Assembly: GCF_019805165.1 (NCBI RefSeq)
Contig: NZ_RWIJ01000016.1
Coordinates: 1-64,000 of the forward strand
DNA length: 64,000 nt
Source of the DNA: Azospirillum sp. 412522
Lineage (GTDB): Bacteria; Pseudomonadota; Alphaproteobacteria; Azospirillales; Azospirillaceae
Reading direction: 5' to 3'
A program made the position numbers and the translations under genes. Position 1 is the stretch's first letter. Every line of letters begins with the position of its first letter. The notes beneath the pieces were generated by a model. It was not told the origin of the DNA. It saw nothing but the letters and a program-made list of their open reading frames with translations, and did no database searches. Positions 1 to 7,888 of the stretch are shown in pieces.

Positions 1-83
1 CCCGACACACCGTCAAGCCGAAGCCTGACCCACTGACATTCCTATGTTGCGCCAACCACTGACACTTCTACCCGGTCGCAACA
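1..83. mobile_element. Possible terminus of an IS21-family insertion sequence (body off the left edge)
   Basis: Two imperfect direct repeats of the form CACTGACATTCCTATGTTGCG and CACTGACACTTCTACCCGG lie at about 32-52 and 58-76, and the stretch ends in GCAACA. From memory, multiple TGACATTTCTA-type repeats next to a terminal ACA are typical of IS21-family ends. No transposase is visible because only the edge is in the window, so this is a tentative call. Confidence 0.3.
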
Positions 84-119
84 ATCGACGCGGCGGCGCC
101 CGAAACGGCATGGTGCCGC

Positions 120-527
120 TCAAGGCCGGGAAGCGCCGCGCCTGCCACGCAGGGAGGCGATCTCCTGGCGCGTGACCATCCACTCGTCCTTCGGGAAACA
201 ACTCGGCATGGCTCGGCAGACCATCGTCAGCAGCCTTGAGTGCCAGCGGTTCCTGTGACCACGAATGGCCTGCTCAAGCCGGATGGGATCGAAGCCCGCC
301 CATTCGCCGGCGGGCTGGAGCAAATTCCAGAAGCAAACAGGATGAACCTCGTCCCGAAGAATGGCGTCAATTTCTTCCAAGCTGTAGGGCGATGCCGAGA
401 GAACCTGGACCCGCCATGCGCGGGATAGGGAAACGTCGGTGTCCAGGTACATCGCCGCCAGCGCTTCCCAAACCGGGCGGCGTTCTTCCTGTTGCGATTC
501 CGATAAGTGGATGGCGTTGCTGTTCAT
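120..527 (-). CDS. DUF7079 family protein
   Basis: This encodes a 135-residue soluble protein. Residues 16-33 (RRPVWEALAAMYLDTDV) and 53-80, ending NLLQPAGEWAGFD, match the pattern I remember for the DUF7079 family, a small family of unknown function. The frame remains open far upstream, but similarity and sensible composition begin at the ATG at 527, so I start there; the ribosome site in front is weak. It is divergent from the DUF1275 gene with about 200 bases between them. No function can be assigned. Confidence 0.7.
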   Translation of the reverse strand: MNSNAIHLSESQQEERRPVWEALAAMYLDTDVSLSRAWRVQVLSASPYSLEEIDAILRDEVHPVCFWNLLQPAGEWAGFDPIRLEQAIRGHRNRWHSRLLTMVCRAMPSCFPKDEWMVTRQEIASLRGRRGASRP

Positions 528-734
528 CGGGATGATGGACGGTGACGAACCGGAATTCCGGCAGCCTACCGGATCCGTCGAGCCTGTCGAGGGGAGGGTC
601 CGTGACTCAGACGGCCCTGTGGAACCGGCGGATGTGCAGAAATGTCCAAATCCGTCCTGAAGCGACAAGACCGGCACTGCGGTCAACGCCGATACTGTCC
701 CTTCACCCAAGAAAAACAGCAGGAAACGACAGTC

Positions 735-1439
735 ATGTCCGCACCGGCCGCATCCGGCACCTCTCCCCTGCCCTGGCTCCTGCTGCTGTTGTCGGTGACG
801 ACGGGGTTCGTCGATGCCATCAGCGTCCTTGGCCTGGGCAAGGTCTTCACCGCCAACATGACCGGCAACATCGTCTTCCTCGGCTTCGCCGTCGTCGGCA
901 CGCCGGGTTTCCGGATCCTGCCGGCGGTGGCGGCGCTGCTGTCCTTCCTGGCCGGCGCCCTGATCGCCGGCCGGCTCGGCAGGAGGTTCGCCGGCCGGCC
1001 GATGCGGCACTGGCTGCTGGCTGCCGCCCTGTTCGAAACGGCGCTGTTCTGGATCGCCGCCGTGGTTGCCGCCGGCTTTGATGTCGGTACTCAGGCTCCC
1101 ACAGCCTCTCTGTATGCGATCATTGTCCTGACCGGCTTCGCCATGGGCTTCCGCAACGCCACGGTCCGGCAAATGAAGGTTCCCGATCTGACCACGACGG
1201 TCCTGACCCTGACCCTGACCGGACTGGCCGCCGATTCCAGCCTCGCCGGCGGCACGAATCCCAATGCGCGGCGCCGGATGGCCAGCGTGGCGGCGATCTT
1301 CCTCGGCGCTGCCATCGGTGCCGTCATGGTGACGCAGAGCGGACTGGTGCTTCCCCTGATCGTCGTCGGCGCGCTGGTGCTGGCCGGCACAGCGCTCTGC
1401 GCGCTCCATCCCGCCTCGACCGCGCCGGCGGCGGCCTGA
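735..1439 (+). CDS. DUF1275 (YoaK-like) integral membrane protein
   Basis: This is a 234-residue, strongly hydrophobic protein with about six predicted membrane segments. The N-terminal stretch at residues 21-50 contains VTTGFVDAISVLGLGKVF and then NMTGNIVFLG, the recognisable signature of DUF1275/YoaK proteins. Their transported substrate, if any, is not established. I start at the ATG at 735, preceded by AGGAAA; an upstream ATG at 642 would add a polar extension unlike the family. It is convergent with the LysR gene, only 16 bases away. Confidence 0.8.
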   Translation: MSAPAASGTSPLPWLLLLLSVTTGFVDAISVLGLGKVFTANMTGNIVFLGFAVVGTPGFRILPAVAALLSFLAGALIAGRLGRRFAGRPMRHWLLAAALFETALFWIAAVVAAGFDVGTQAPTASLYAIIVLTGFAMGFRNATVRQMKVPDLTTTVLTLTLTGLAADSSLAGGTNPNARRRMASVAAIFLGAAIGAVMVTQSGLVLPLIVVGALVLAGTALCALHPASTAPAAA

Positions 1440-1455
1440 CGCAGGCAACGGTCGG

Positions 1456-2385
1456 TCAAAGATCGGTGAATCCGTCCTCCTCCCGGTCGCCGGCTCCGAG
1501 ATTTACGAACTGGGCGAGCAACCAGGAGGCGGCCGGGCCGGGCGGCGTGTCGCGGCGCCAGACGCCGGAGAAGCGATAGGTTCCGCCGGGATGGTCGGGC
1601 ATGGCGAGCCGCACCAGGGTGCCGGCGACGAGATCCGGTTCGACCATCGGCAGCGGCATGTTGCCCCAGCCGATCCCCTCGCGCAGCAGCGCGTGCTTGG
1701 CGCCCAGGTCGGCGAGCCGCCAGGTTCGGGGACTCATCACCGAGAAATCCTGTCCTTCGGTGGCGCGCGACCGGTCGGTGAGGACCAACTGGACATGGTC
1801 GCGTCCGGCGCCGGGGGCGATCCGCGCCATGCGGCCCAGCGGATGGTCAGGCGCGGCGACCGGCACCATCGGCACCGACCCCGCGGTCGTCCGGTCCAGC
1901 CCGTCCATCCCGGCCGCCACCGGACCGGAGATTCCCAGCACAGCGCGGCGGTCGAGGACGAGGGCGGCGACTGCGCCGAGGGTCTCGACATGCAGGCGCA
2001 GCGCGACCGTCGGGTAATCGCGGGCGAAGTCCCGCAGCACCCGGCCCAACCGGTCGGCCGGCAGCATCACGTCGACGGCGAGATCGACCTCGGCCTCCAG
2101 GCCGTCATGCAGGCCCCTGACCTTGGCGCGCAGGCTGTCCATTCCCTGCGCGATCGTTCGCGCCTCGGCGAGCAGCGCCCGGCCGGCGGCGGTCAGCGTC
2201 GGCTTGCGAGACCCTTCGCGGTCGAACAGCGGCAGCCCGAGCTGGGCTTCGAGGTTGGCGATGCCGTAGCTGATGACGGAGACAGCCCGGTTCAGCCGCC
2301 GTCCCGCCCCGGCGAAGCTGCCGGCATCGACCACGGCGAGGAAGATGCTGAGCTGGTCGAAGCTGGGGGTGCCGACATCGGTCAT
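1456..2385 (-). CDS. LysR family transcriptional regulator
   Basis: This 309-residue protein has a LysR winged helix-turn-helix at about residues 7-66 (FLAVVDAGSFAGAGRRLN, then LEAQLGLPLFDR) and an effector-binding domain from about 95 to the end. Length is normal for the family. It is divergent from the pirin gene, the usual arrangement for a LysR regulator and its target, so pirin is the likely target. The shared 135-base gap contains a perfect inverted repeat (2383-2391 with 2432-2440). The effector is unknown. Confidence 0.9.
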   Translation of the reverse strand: MTDVGTPSFDQLSIFLAVVDAGSFAGAGRRLNRAVSVISYGIANLEAQLGLPLFDREGSRKPTLTAAGRALLAEARTIAQGMDSLRAKVRGLHDGLEAEVDLAVDVMLPADRLGRVLRDFARDYPTVALRLHVETLGAVAALVLDRRAVLGISGPVAAGMDGLDRTTAGSVPMVPVAAPDHPLGRMARIAPGAGRDHVQLVLTDRSRATEGQDFSVMSPRTWRLADLGAKHALLREGIGWGNMPLPMVEPDLVAGTLVRLAMPDHPGGTYRFSGVWRRDTPPGPAASWLLAQFVNLGAGDREEDGFTDL

Positions 2386-2440
2386 CTTTCAACTTTCCTG
2401 AACATCTTATGCCGATTTATAGGGCTAAGCCTGAAAGATG
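2383..2440. promoter_or_regulatory. Inverted repeat in the lysR/pirin divergent region
   Basis: CATCTTTCA at 2383-2391 is repeated inverted as TGAAAGATG at 2432-2440. The left arm covers the lysR start codon. Nine matching bases on both sides of a divergent promoter region are compatible with a regulator site, but the spacing is wider than a classical T-N11-A LysR box. Confidence 0.3.
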
Positions 2441-2520
2441 CCCAGCGCTATTGTCCTCTCAACGAAACACGGCGGCCGACGCGGCACGGACCCATCGGCT
2501 GCACAATCAGGAGACGGACC

Positions 2521-3219
2521 ATGATCGAACTGCGTCCCTTCGACAGCCTGGGCGGCGAGAACCACGGCTGGCTGGATGCCAAGCACCACTTCTCCTTCGC
2601 CAACTACCATGACCGGAAGCGGATGAACTGGGGCAACCTGCGGGTCTGGAACGATGACACCATCGCCCCCCGCACCGGCTTCCCGCCGCACCCGCACCGC
2701 GACATGGAGATCATCACCTATGTCCGCGAGGGCGCCATCACCCACCAGGACAATCTGGGCAACAAGGGCCGCACCGAGGCGGGCGACGTCCAGGTGATGT
2801 CGGCCGGCACCGGCATCACGCATTCCGAGTACAATCTGGAGGACGTCACCACACGCATCTTCCAGATCTGGATCATGCCGACCCGCAGCGGCGAGAAGCC
2901 GGGCTGGGGCAGCAAGCCCTTCCCCAAGGGCGACCGCGGCGGGCATTTCGTCACCCTGGCCTCGGGCTATGCCGATGACGGCGACGCCCTGCCGATCCGC
3001 ACCGATGCCCGCGTGGTCGGAGCGACGCTGAAGGCCGGCGAGACGGCGTCCTACCCGCTCGGCAAGGACCGCCGCGCCTATCTCGTCCCGGCCAGCGGTG
3101 CCGTCGAGATCGACGGGGTGCGGGTGAATGCCCGCGACGGTGCGGCGATCGCCGACCTCGACACCCTGACGGTGACGGCGCTGGAGGACAGCGAGATCGT
3201 CATGGTCGACGCGGCCTGA
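2521..3219 (+). CDS. Pirin family protein (cupin, likely quercetinase-like or redox regulator)
   Basis: This encodes a 232-residue bicupin. The N-terminal cupin carries the complete pirin metal site: H57 and H59 in PPHPHRDME, and H101 and E103 in GITHSEYN, matching the iron ligands of characterised pirins. Bacterial pirins show quercetin 2,3-dioxygenase activity or bind metabolic enzymes; which applies here cannot be read from sequence. The ATG at 2521 follows a GGAGACGGACC ribosome site. The frame is open for about 900 bases upstream, but that part is antisense to lysR. A strong hairpin follows the stop. Confidence 0.92.
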   Translation: MIELRPFDSLGGENHGWLDAKHHFSFANYHDRKRMNWGNLRVWNDDTIAPRTGFPPHPHRDMEIITYVREGAITHQDNLGNKGRTEAGDVQVMSAGTGITHSEYNLEDVTTRIFQIWIMPTRSGEKPGWGSKPFPKGDRGGHFVTLASGYADDGDALPIRTDARVVGATLKAGETASYPLGKDRRAYLVPASGAVEIDGVRVNARDGAAIADLDTLTVTALEDSEIVMVDAA

Positions 3220-3231
3220 CCGTGACCGACG

Positions 3232-3261
3232 CCGTGCCGGGGCTTCTCCGCCCCGGCACGG
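3232..3261 (+). terminator. Hairpin after the pirin gene
   Basis: A perfect 12-bp stem (CCGTGCCGGGGC paired with its complement) with a 6-base loop lies 12 bases after the pirin stop. No T-run follows, so it may be a weak terminator or an attenuator before the TMEM175-like gene. Confidence 0.5.
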
Positions 3262-3290
3262 GGTCCTCTGCAACAACTGGAGATCGGGCC

Positions 3291-3866
3291 ATGAAGACCG
3301 GCCGTCTGGAGGCCTTCACCGACGGGGTGGTGGCGATCGCCATCACCATCATGGTGCTGGAGTTGAAGGTGCCGGAGGACGGCAGCCTCGCCGCCCTGGC
3401 GGAGCGTGTCCCGATCCTGCTGGCCTATGTGCTGTCCTTCATCAATGTCGGGCTCTACTGGAACAACCACCACCACCTGCTGCAGGCGACCACGCGGATC
3501 GACGGTCGGGTGCTGTGGGCCAACCTGTTCCTGCTGTTCTGGCTGTCGCTGGTGCCCTTCGTCATCCGCTGGCTCGATGCCAGCGACTTCTCGCCGGTGG
3601 CGACGGCATCCTACGGCGTCGTCCTCGGCATGGCGGCCATCGGCTACAGTCTGACCGAACGCGCGATCATCGCCTGCGGCGGCGGTGACTCGGCGGTGGC
3701 GCGCGCCATCGGGACCGATCTGAAGGGCAAGATCAGCCTGGGGTTCTACGCTCTGGCGATCCCGCTGGCCTTCGTCCTGCAATGGTTGGCCGTCGTCCTT
3801 TATGTCCTGGTGATCCTGTTGTGGCTGGTGCCGGACCGGCGGATCGAACGCATCCTGGAGGAGTGA
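3291..3866 (+). CDS. TMEM175-type (DUF1211) potassium channel family protein
   Basis: This is a 191-residue membrane protein with about six predicted helices. The first helix starts RLEAFTDGVVAIAITIMVLEL, which is the RxxxFSDG signature of the TMEM175 family with T in place of S at residue 10. Prokaryotic members are tetrameric, weakly potassium-selective leak channels. I start at the ATG at 3291, preceded by CTGGAGATC; an upstream start at 3222 would translate through the pirin hairpin. Whether it shares the pirin transcript depends on read-through of that hairpin. Confidence 0.82.
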   Translation: MKTGRLEAFTDGVVAIAITIMVLELKVPEDGSLAALAERVPILLAYVLSFINVGLYWNNHHHLLQATTRIDGRVLWANLFLLFWLSLVPFVIRWLDASDFSPVATASYGVVLGMAAIGYSLTERAIIACGGGDSAVARAIGTDLKGKISLGFYALAIPLAFVLQWLAVVLYVLVILLWLVPDRRIERILEE

Positions 3867-3914
3867 CGGAGCGAAGGGGTGGAGTGGCGGGAAAACCGGA
3901 TAAACATCCTATAT

Positions 3915-3927
3915 CGGAAATATTCCG
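3915..3927. promoter_or_regulatory. Palindrome upstream of the MFS pump gene
   Basis: CGGAAATATTCCG is a perfect 5+3+5 palindrome, 110 bases before the MFS start, in a locally AT-rich stretch. It could be an operator for a repressor of the pump, but no repressor gene is adjacent. Confidence 0.25.
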
Positions 3928-4037
3928 CTTGTGATTTTCAGGCCTGACGCTTATATGCTTGGCTTCGATGTCCCGGTGTCGGCCTGCTCTTCCCGGCCGC
4001 CCTCCTCTTTTCCCGTTCCGGTCTTCCAGGGTCCCCC

Positions 4038-5285
4038 ATGTCTCCCGTCCTTCATCCGCGCAAGGCCGCCATGGCCTTCATCCTCGTCACCGCGGCGCTC
4101 GACATCGTCGCGATGGGCATCGTCATTCCGGTGCTGCCGTCGCTGATCGAGCAGTTCGTCGGAGCCGATGCGCAGGCGGGCACCATCAACGGGGCGCTGG
4201 TGGCGCTGTGGGCCCTGATGCAGTTCTTCTGCTCCCCGGTGATCGGGTCGCTGTCGGACCGTTTCGGACGGCGGCCGGTGATCCTGCTGTCGACGTTGGG
4301 GCTGGCGGCGGACTATGTCCTGATGGCGGTGGCGCCGAACCTGTGGTGGCTGGTGGTCGGCCGGGCGGTCGCCGGCGTCACTTCTTCAAGCTTCACCACA
4401 GTTTTCGCCTATATGGCGGACGTGACGCCGCCGGAGCAGCGGGCGCGCGCCTATGGTCTGATCGGGGCCGCCTTCAGCGCCGGTTTCATCGCCGGCCCGC
4501 TGCTCGGCGGGCTGCTGGGCGAACTGTCGCCGCGTGCCCCTTTCTGGGCCGCTGGCGCGCTCAGCGGTCTGGCCTTCCTCTATGGGCTGGTCGTGCTGCC
4601 GGAATCGCTGGCGCCGGAGAGCCGCATGGCCTTCTCCTGGCGCCGGGCCAACCCGTTCGGGGCGTTGCGCCTGCTACGCTCGCACCCGGAACTGTCGGGG
4701 CTGTCGCTGGTCAATTTCATGCTGCACTTCTCCCACCATGTCTTCTCCGCCGTCTTCGTGCTCTATGCCGCCCATCGTTACGGCTGGAGCGCCTGGGATG
4801 TCGGGCTTCTGCTGGCGATGGTCGGAGCGCTCGACATGGTCATGCAGGGGCTGGTGGTGTCGCGCTTGGTCAAGTGGCTGGGTGACCGCGGCACGATGGT
4901 CGCCGGCCTGTTCGGCGGGGCCTTCGGCCTGGCCTGCATGGGGCTGGCGCCGGATGGCGGCTGGTTCGCCTTCGCCATCGTGCCGAACGCGCTGTGGGGA
5001 TTGGCAATGCCGACCATCCAGTCGCTGATGACGCAGCGGGTCAGCCCGTCCGAGCAGGGCCAGTTGCAGGGCGCCAACATGAGCGTGGCGAGCGTCGCCG
5101 GCATCCTGTCGCCGGTGTTCTTCGGATCGGTCTATTCAGCGTCGGTGGGCAGTGCGCCGCTGTTCCCGCACCCAGGCGCCGCCTTCCTGATCGCGGCGCT
5201 GGTGCTGCTGGCCGGCGCGCTGATCGGCTGGGTGGTGGCGCGTCGCAATGGCCGGGCGGAAGAGGCCGGCAGCGTGGCGGCCTGA
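4038..5285 (+). CDS. TetA-like MFS drug efflux transporter
   Basis: This encodes a 415-residue, 12-helix major facilitator of the DHA1 class. Helix 1 carries ALDIVAMGIVIPVLP, resembling the TetA signature with its conserved aspartate (D22). The loop between helices 2 and 3 has the MFS motif SDRFGRRP at residues 73-80. VVGRAVAGVTSSSF and GLIGAAFSAGFIAGPLLGG match the tetracycline-pump part of the family. Proton-coupled export of a drug from the inner membrane is likely, but the substrate is not determined and no tetR is adjacent. The ATG at 4038 is used; one at 4071 is possible. Confidence 0.85.
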   Translation: MSPVLHPRKAAMAFILVTAALDIVAMGIVIPVLPSLIEQFVGADAQAGTINGALVALWALMQFFCSPVIGSLSDRFGRRPVILLSTLGLAADYVLMAVAPNLWWLVVGRAVAGVTSSSFTTVFAYMADVTPPEQRARAYGLIGAAFSAGFIAGPLLGGLLGELSPRAPFWAAGALSGLAFLYGLVVLPESLAPESRMAFSWRRANPFGALRLLRSHPELSGLSLVNFMLHFSHHVFSAVFVLYAAHRYGWSAWDVGLLLAMVGALDMVMQGLVVSRLVKWLGDRGTMVAGLFGGAFGLACMGLAPDGGWFAFAIVPNALWGLAMPTIQSLMTQRVSPSEQGQLQGANMSVASVAGILSPVFFGSVYSASVGSAPLFPHPGAAFLIAALVLLAGALIGWVVARRNGRAEEAGSVAA

Positions 5286-5491
5286 CACCATCCCCTGCCC
5301 TGCGTCTCGTCTCATGACCGGCCCTTGCACCGGCTGTGGGGCGTCCCACATAGCTGTCGCGCCACCTTGCCCAATGGCCCGCACAATGTCCCATTGCTCC
5401 GCTGCGTTATCAGCGGTGGGAATTTCCCGGCCGACAGGGTAAGACTGTCGGCTTATCCATCCGCATTTTCGATCGAGACCCGGAGAACGCG

Positions 5492-7606
5492 ATGCTCGCG
5501 GCCCCCAACCTGTTCGTCCACCGCCCCGACCGGAGCGTGCGCCCCAAGGCCGCACCCTTCCTGCCGATGTCGCGTGCGGAAATGGACCGGCTGGGCTGGG
5601 ACCAGTGCGACGTCGTCGTCGTCACCGGCGATGCCTATATCGACCATCCCAGCTTCGGCATGGCGATCATCGGCCGCCTGCTGGAATCGCAGGGTCTGCG
5701 CGTCGGCATCATTGCCCAGCCGGACTGGAGCAGCGCAGAACCGTTCAAGATCCTCGGAAAGCCGCGGCTGTTCTGGGGCGTGACCGGCGGCAACATGGAT
5801 TCGATGGTCAACCACTACACGGCCGACCGTCGCCTGCGCCACAACGACAGCTACACGCCGAACGACGAGGGCGGCAAGCGGCCGGACCGCGCCGTCATCG
5901 TCTATTCCCAGCGCTGCCGCGAGGCCTTCAAGGACGTGCCCATCGTCCTTGGCGGCATCGAGGCCAGCCTGCGCCGCATCGCCCAGTACGACCATTGGAG
6001 CGAGAAGATCCGCCGGTCCGTCCTGGTCGATTCCAAGGCGGACATGCTGGTCTACGGCAACGCCGAACGCGCCATCATCGAGATCGCCCAGCGGTCGCTG
6101 AAGGGGGAATCGCCCAAGGCGATGACCGACATCCGCGGCACCGCCATCATGCGCTCGTCCCTGCCGGACGGCTGGACGGTGGTCGACAGCAGCTCCATCG
6201 ACGACCCGGCCGCAGCCGTTTCGCCGCGGGCGGCGGGGGCCGACCGCATGGTGGTGCGCCTGCCCAGCTTCGAGCAGGTGACGGCCGACAAGGTGCTCTA
6301 CGCCCATGCCAGCCGTGTGCTGCACCAGGAGAGCAACCCCGGCAACGCCCGCGCGCTTGTCCAGCGCCACGGCGACCGCGACGTCTGGTTGAACCCGCCG
6401 CCGATCCCGCTGGAAACCAACGAGATGGACGGCGTCTACGACCTGCCCTACGCCCGCGCGCCACACCCGTCCTATGGCGATGCGCGCATCCCGGCGTGGG
6501 AAATGATCCGCTTCTCGGTCAACATCATGCGTGGCTGTTTCGGCGGCTGTTCCTTCTGCTCGATCACCGAGCATGAGGGGCGCATCATCCAGAGCCGGTC
6601 GGAAGGGTCGATCCTGCGCGAGATCGAGCAGATCCGCGACAAGACCAAGGGCTTCACCGGCGTCATCTCCGACATGGGCGGGCCGACCGCCAACATGTAC
6701 CGGCTCGCCTGCAAGGACAAGGAGACGGAGTCGGTCTGCCGGCGTCCGTCCTGCGTCTTCCCGGACATCTGCAAGAACCTGAACACCGACCATTCCTCTC
6801 TGGTCCAGCTCTACCGCAAGGCCCGCGCCGTGCCGGGGGTGAAGAAGATCCACATCGCGTCGGGCCTGCGCTACGACCTCGCCGTCCGCAATCCGGAGTA
6901 TGTGAAGGAACTGGTGACCCACCATGTCGGCGGCTACCTGAAGATCGCGCCGGAGCACACCGAGCCGGGCCCGCTGTCGAAGATGATGAAGCCGGGCATG
7001 GGCGCCTATGACGAGTTCAAGCGGATGTTCGAGAAGGCGGCAAAGGAGGCGGGGAAGAAGCTCTACCTGATTCCCTACTTCATCGCCGCCCACCCCGGCA
7101 CCACCGATGAGGACATGATGAACCTCGCCTTGTGGCTGAAGCGGAACGGCTTCAAGGCGGATCAGGTGCAGACCTTCCTGCCCTCGCCGATGTCGCTGGC
7201 GACCGCCATGTACCACAGCGAGCGCAACCCTCTGCGTCCGGTGCGCCGCGTCGGGTCGGAGATGGTGTCGTCGGCCAAAGGGCTGAAGCAGCGCCGCCTG
7301 CACAAGGCCTTCCTGCGCTATCACGATCCGGAGAACTGGCCGATCCTGCGCGAGGCGCTGAAGCGCATGGGCCGCGAGGACCTGATCGGACCGGGCGAGG
7401 AGCATCTGATCCCGGCCTGGCAGCCGGTGGGCGCCACCGCGAAGCCGCGCGAGAAGGGGGGGAAGACCTTCCTGACCCAGCAGGCCGGCCAGGGCCGCCG
7501 CGTCGTGCCGCCGGTCGGCAAGGCGCCGGGGGCGAAGCCGGCCGCAGGGGCCGGGGGCAAGCTTTCCGGCATGAAGCCGCGCCAGACGAATTTGAAGGGG
7601 CGGTAG
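5492..7606 (+). CDS. YgiQ family radical SAM protein
   Basis: This is a 704-residue protein of UPF0313/YgiQ type. The radical-SAM cluster motif is visible as CFGGCSFC, giving C349, C353 and C356 (CX3CX2C), with the YgiQ context MRGCFGGCSFCSITEHEGR. The N-terminal 300 residues (VVTGDAYIDHPSFG, GGIEASLRR) form the B12-binding-like YgiQ_N region. The C-terminal tail is basic and Gly/Ala-rich, likely disordered. The reaction of YgiQ proteins is not established. An ATG at 5492 is used. The gene stands alone and is followed by a palindromic intergenic repeat. Confidence 0.92.
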   Translation: MLAAPNLFVHRPDRSVRPKAAPFLPMSRAEMDRLGWDQCDVVVVTGDAYIDHPSFGMAIIGRLLESQGLRVGIIAQPDWSSAEPFKILGKPRLFWGVTGGNMDSMVNHYTADRRLRHNDSYTPNDEGGKRPDRAVIVYSQRCREAFKDVPIVLGGIEASLRRIAQYDHWSEKIRRSVLVDSKADMLVYGNAERAIIEIAQRSLKGESPKAMTDIRGTAIMRSSLPDGWTVVDSSSIDDPAAAVSPRAAGADRMVVRLPSFEQVTADKVLYAHASRVLHQESNPGNARALVQRHGDRDVWLNPPPIPLETNEMDGVYDLPYARAPHPSYGDARIPAWEMIRFSVNIMRGCFGGCSFCSITEHEGRIIQSRSEGSILREIEQIRDKTKGFTGVISDMGGPTANMYRLACKDKETESVCRRPSCVFPDICKNLNTDHSSLVQLYRKARAVPGVKKIHIASGLRYDLAVRNPEYVKELVTHHVGGYLKIAPEHTEPGPLSKMMKPGMGAYDEFKRMFEKAAKEAGKKLYLIPYFIAAHPGTTDEDMMNLALWLKRNGFKADQVQTFLPSPMSLATAMYHSERNPLRPVRRVGSEMVSSAKGLKQRRLHKAFLRYHDPENWPILREALKRMGREDLIGPGEEHLIPAWQPVGATAKPREKGGKTFLTQQAGQGRRVVPPVGKAPGAKPAAGAGGKLSGMKPRQTNLKGR

Positions 7607-7630
7607 CCGCCGAATCTACACGCTCCGTTT

Positions 7631-7759
7631 CCCTCTCCCCCGGGGAGAGGGTCAGGGTGAGGGGGATGCGCGGCGAGGATTCTCGCGAAGACACGCGGTG
7701 CATCCCCCTCACCCTCCCCACTTCGTGGGTCCCCTCCCTCTCCCCGGGGGAGAGAGGGC
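7631..7759. repeat. Intergenic palindromic repeat pair of the CTCTCCCC/GGGGAGAG type
   Basis: Two GC-rich palindromes (CCCTCTCCCCCGGGGAGAGG at 7631-7650 and CCCTCTCCCCGGGGGAGAG at 7736-7754) face each other, and the inner arms 7653-7669 and 7700-7716 (CAGGGTGAGGGGGATGC and near-complement) can pair. This type of element is scattered between genes in many proteobacterial genomes. Here it fills the gap between the YgiQ and ABC exporter genes and could act as a transcript 3' end. Confidence 0.75.
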
Positions 7760-7888
7760 GGTCACTGCCACGTAACGCCTCTGCGCCGGCTGCCTGAAGC
7801 CCCGCACCACCACCTGTCCGCATTTCCCCAACGGCTCCTTTGGCGGCGTCGCCGCCCATACGGCCGGCCCTGCCCCGGTTGGATTCCC

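Noticed and set aside
7321..7572. Short minus-strand frame at the 3' end of the YgiQ gene
   Set aside because: It is antisense to the basic tail of YgiQ and has no ribosome site.
7631..7759. Paired palindromes considered as a transposon end or attachment site
   Set aside because: This type of GC-rich palindrome is a common scattered intergenic repeat; no transposase or target duplication is visible.
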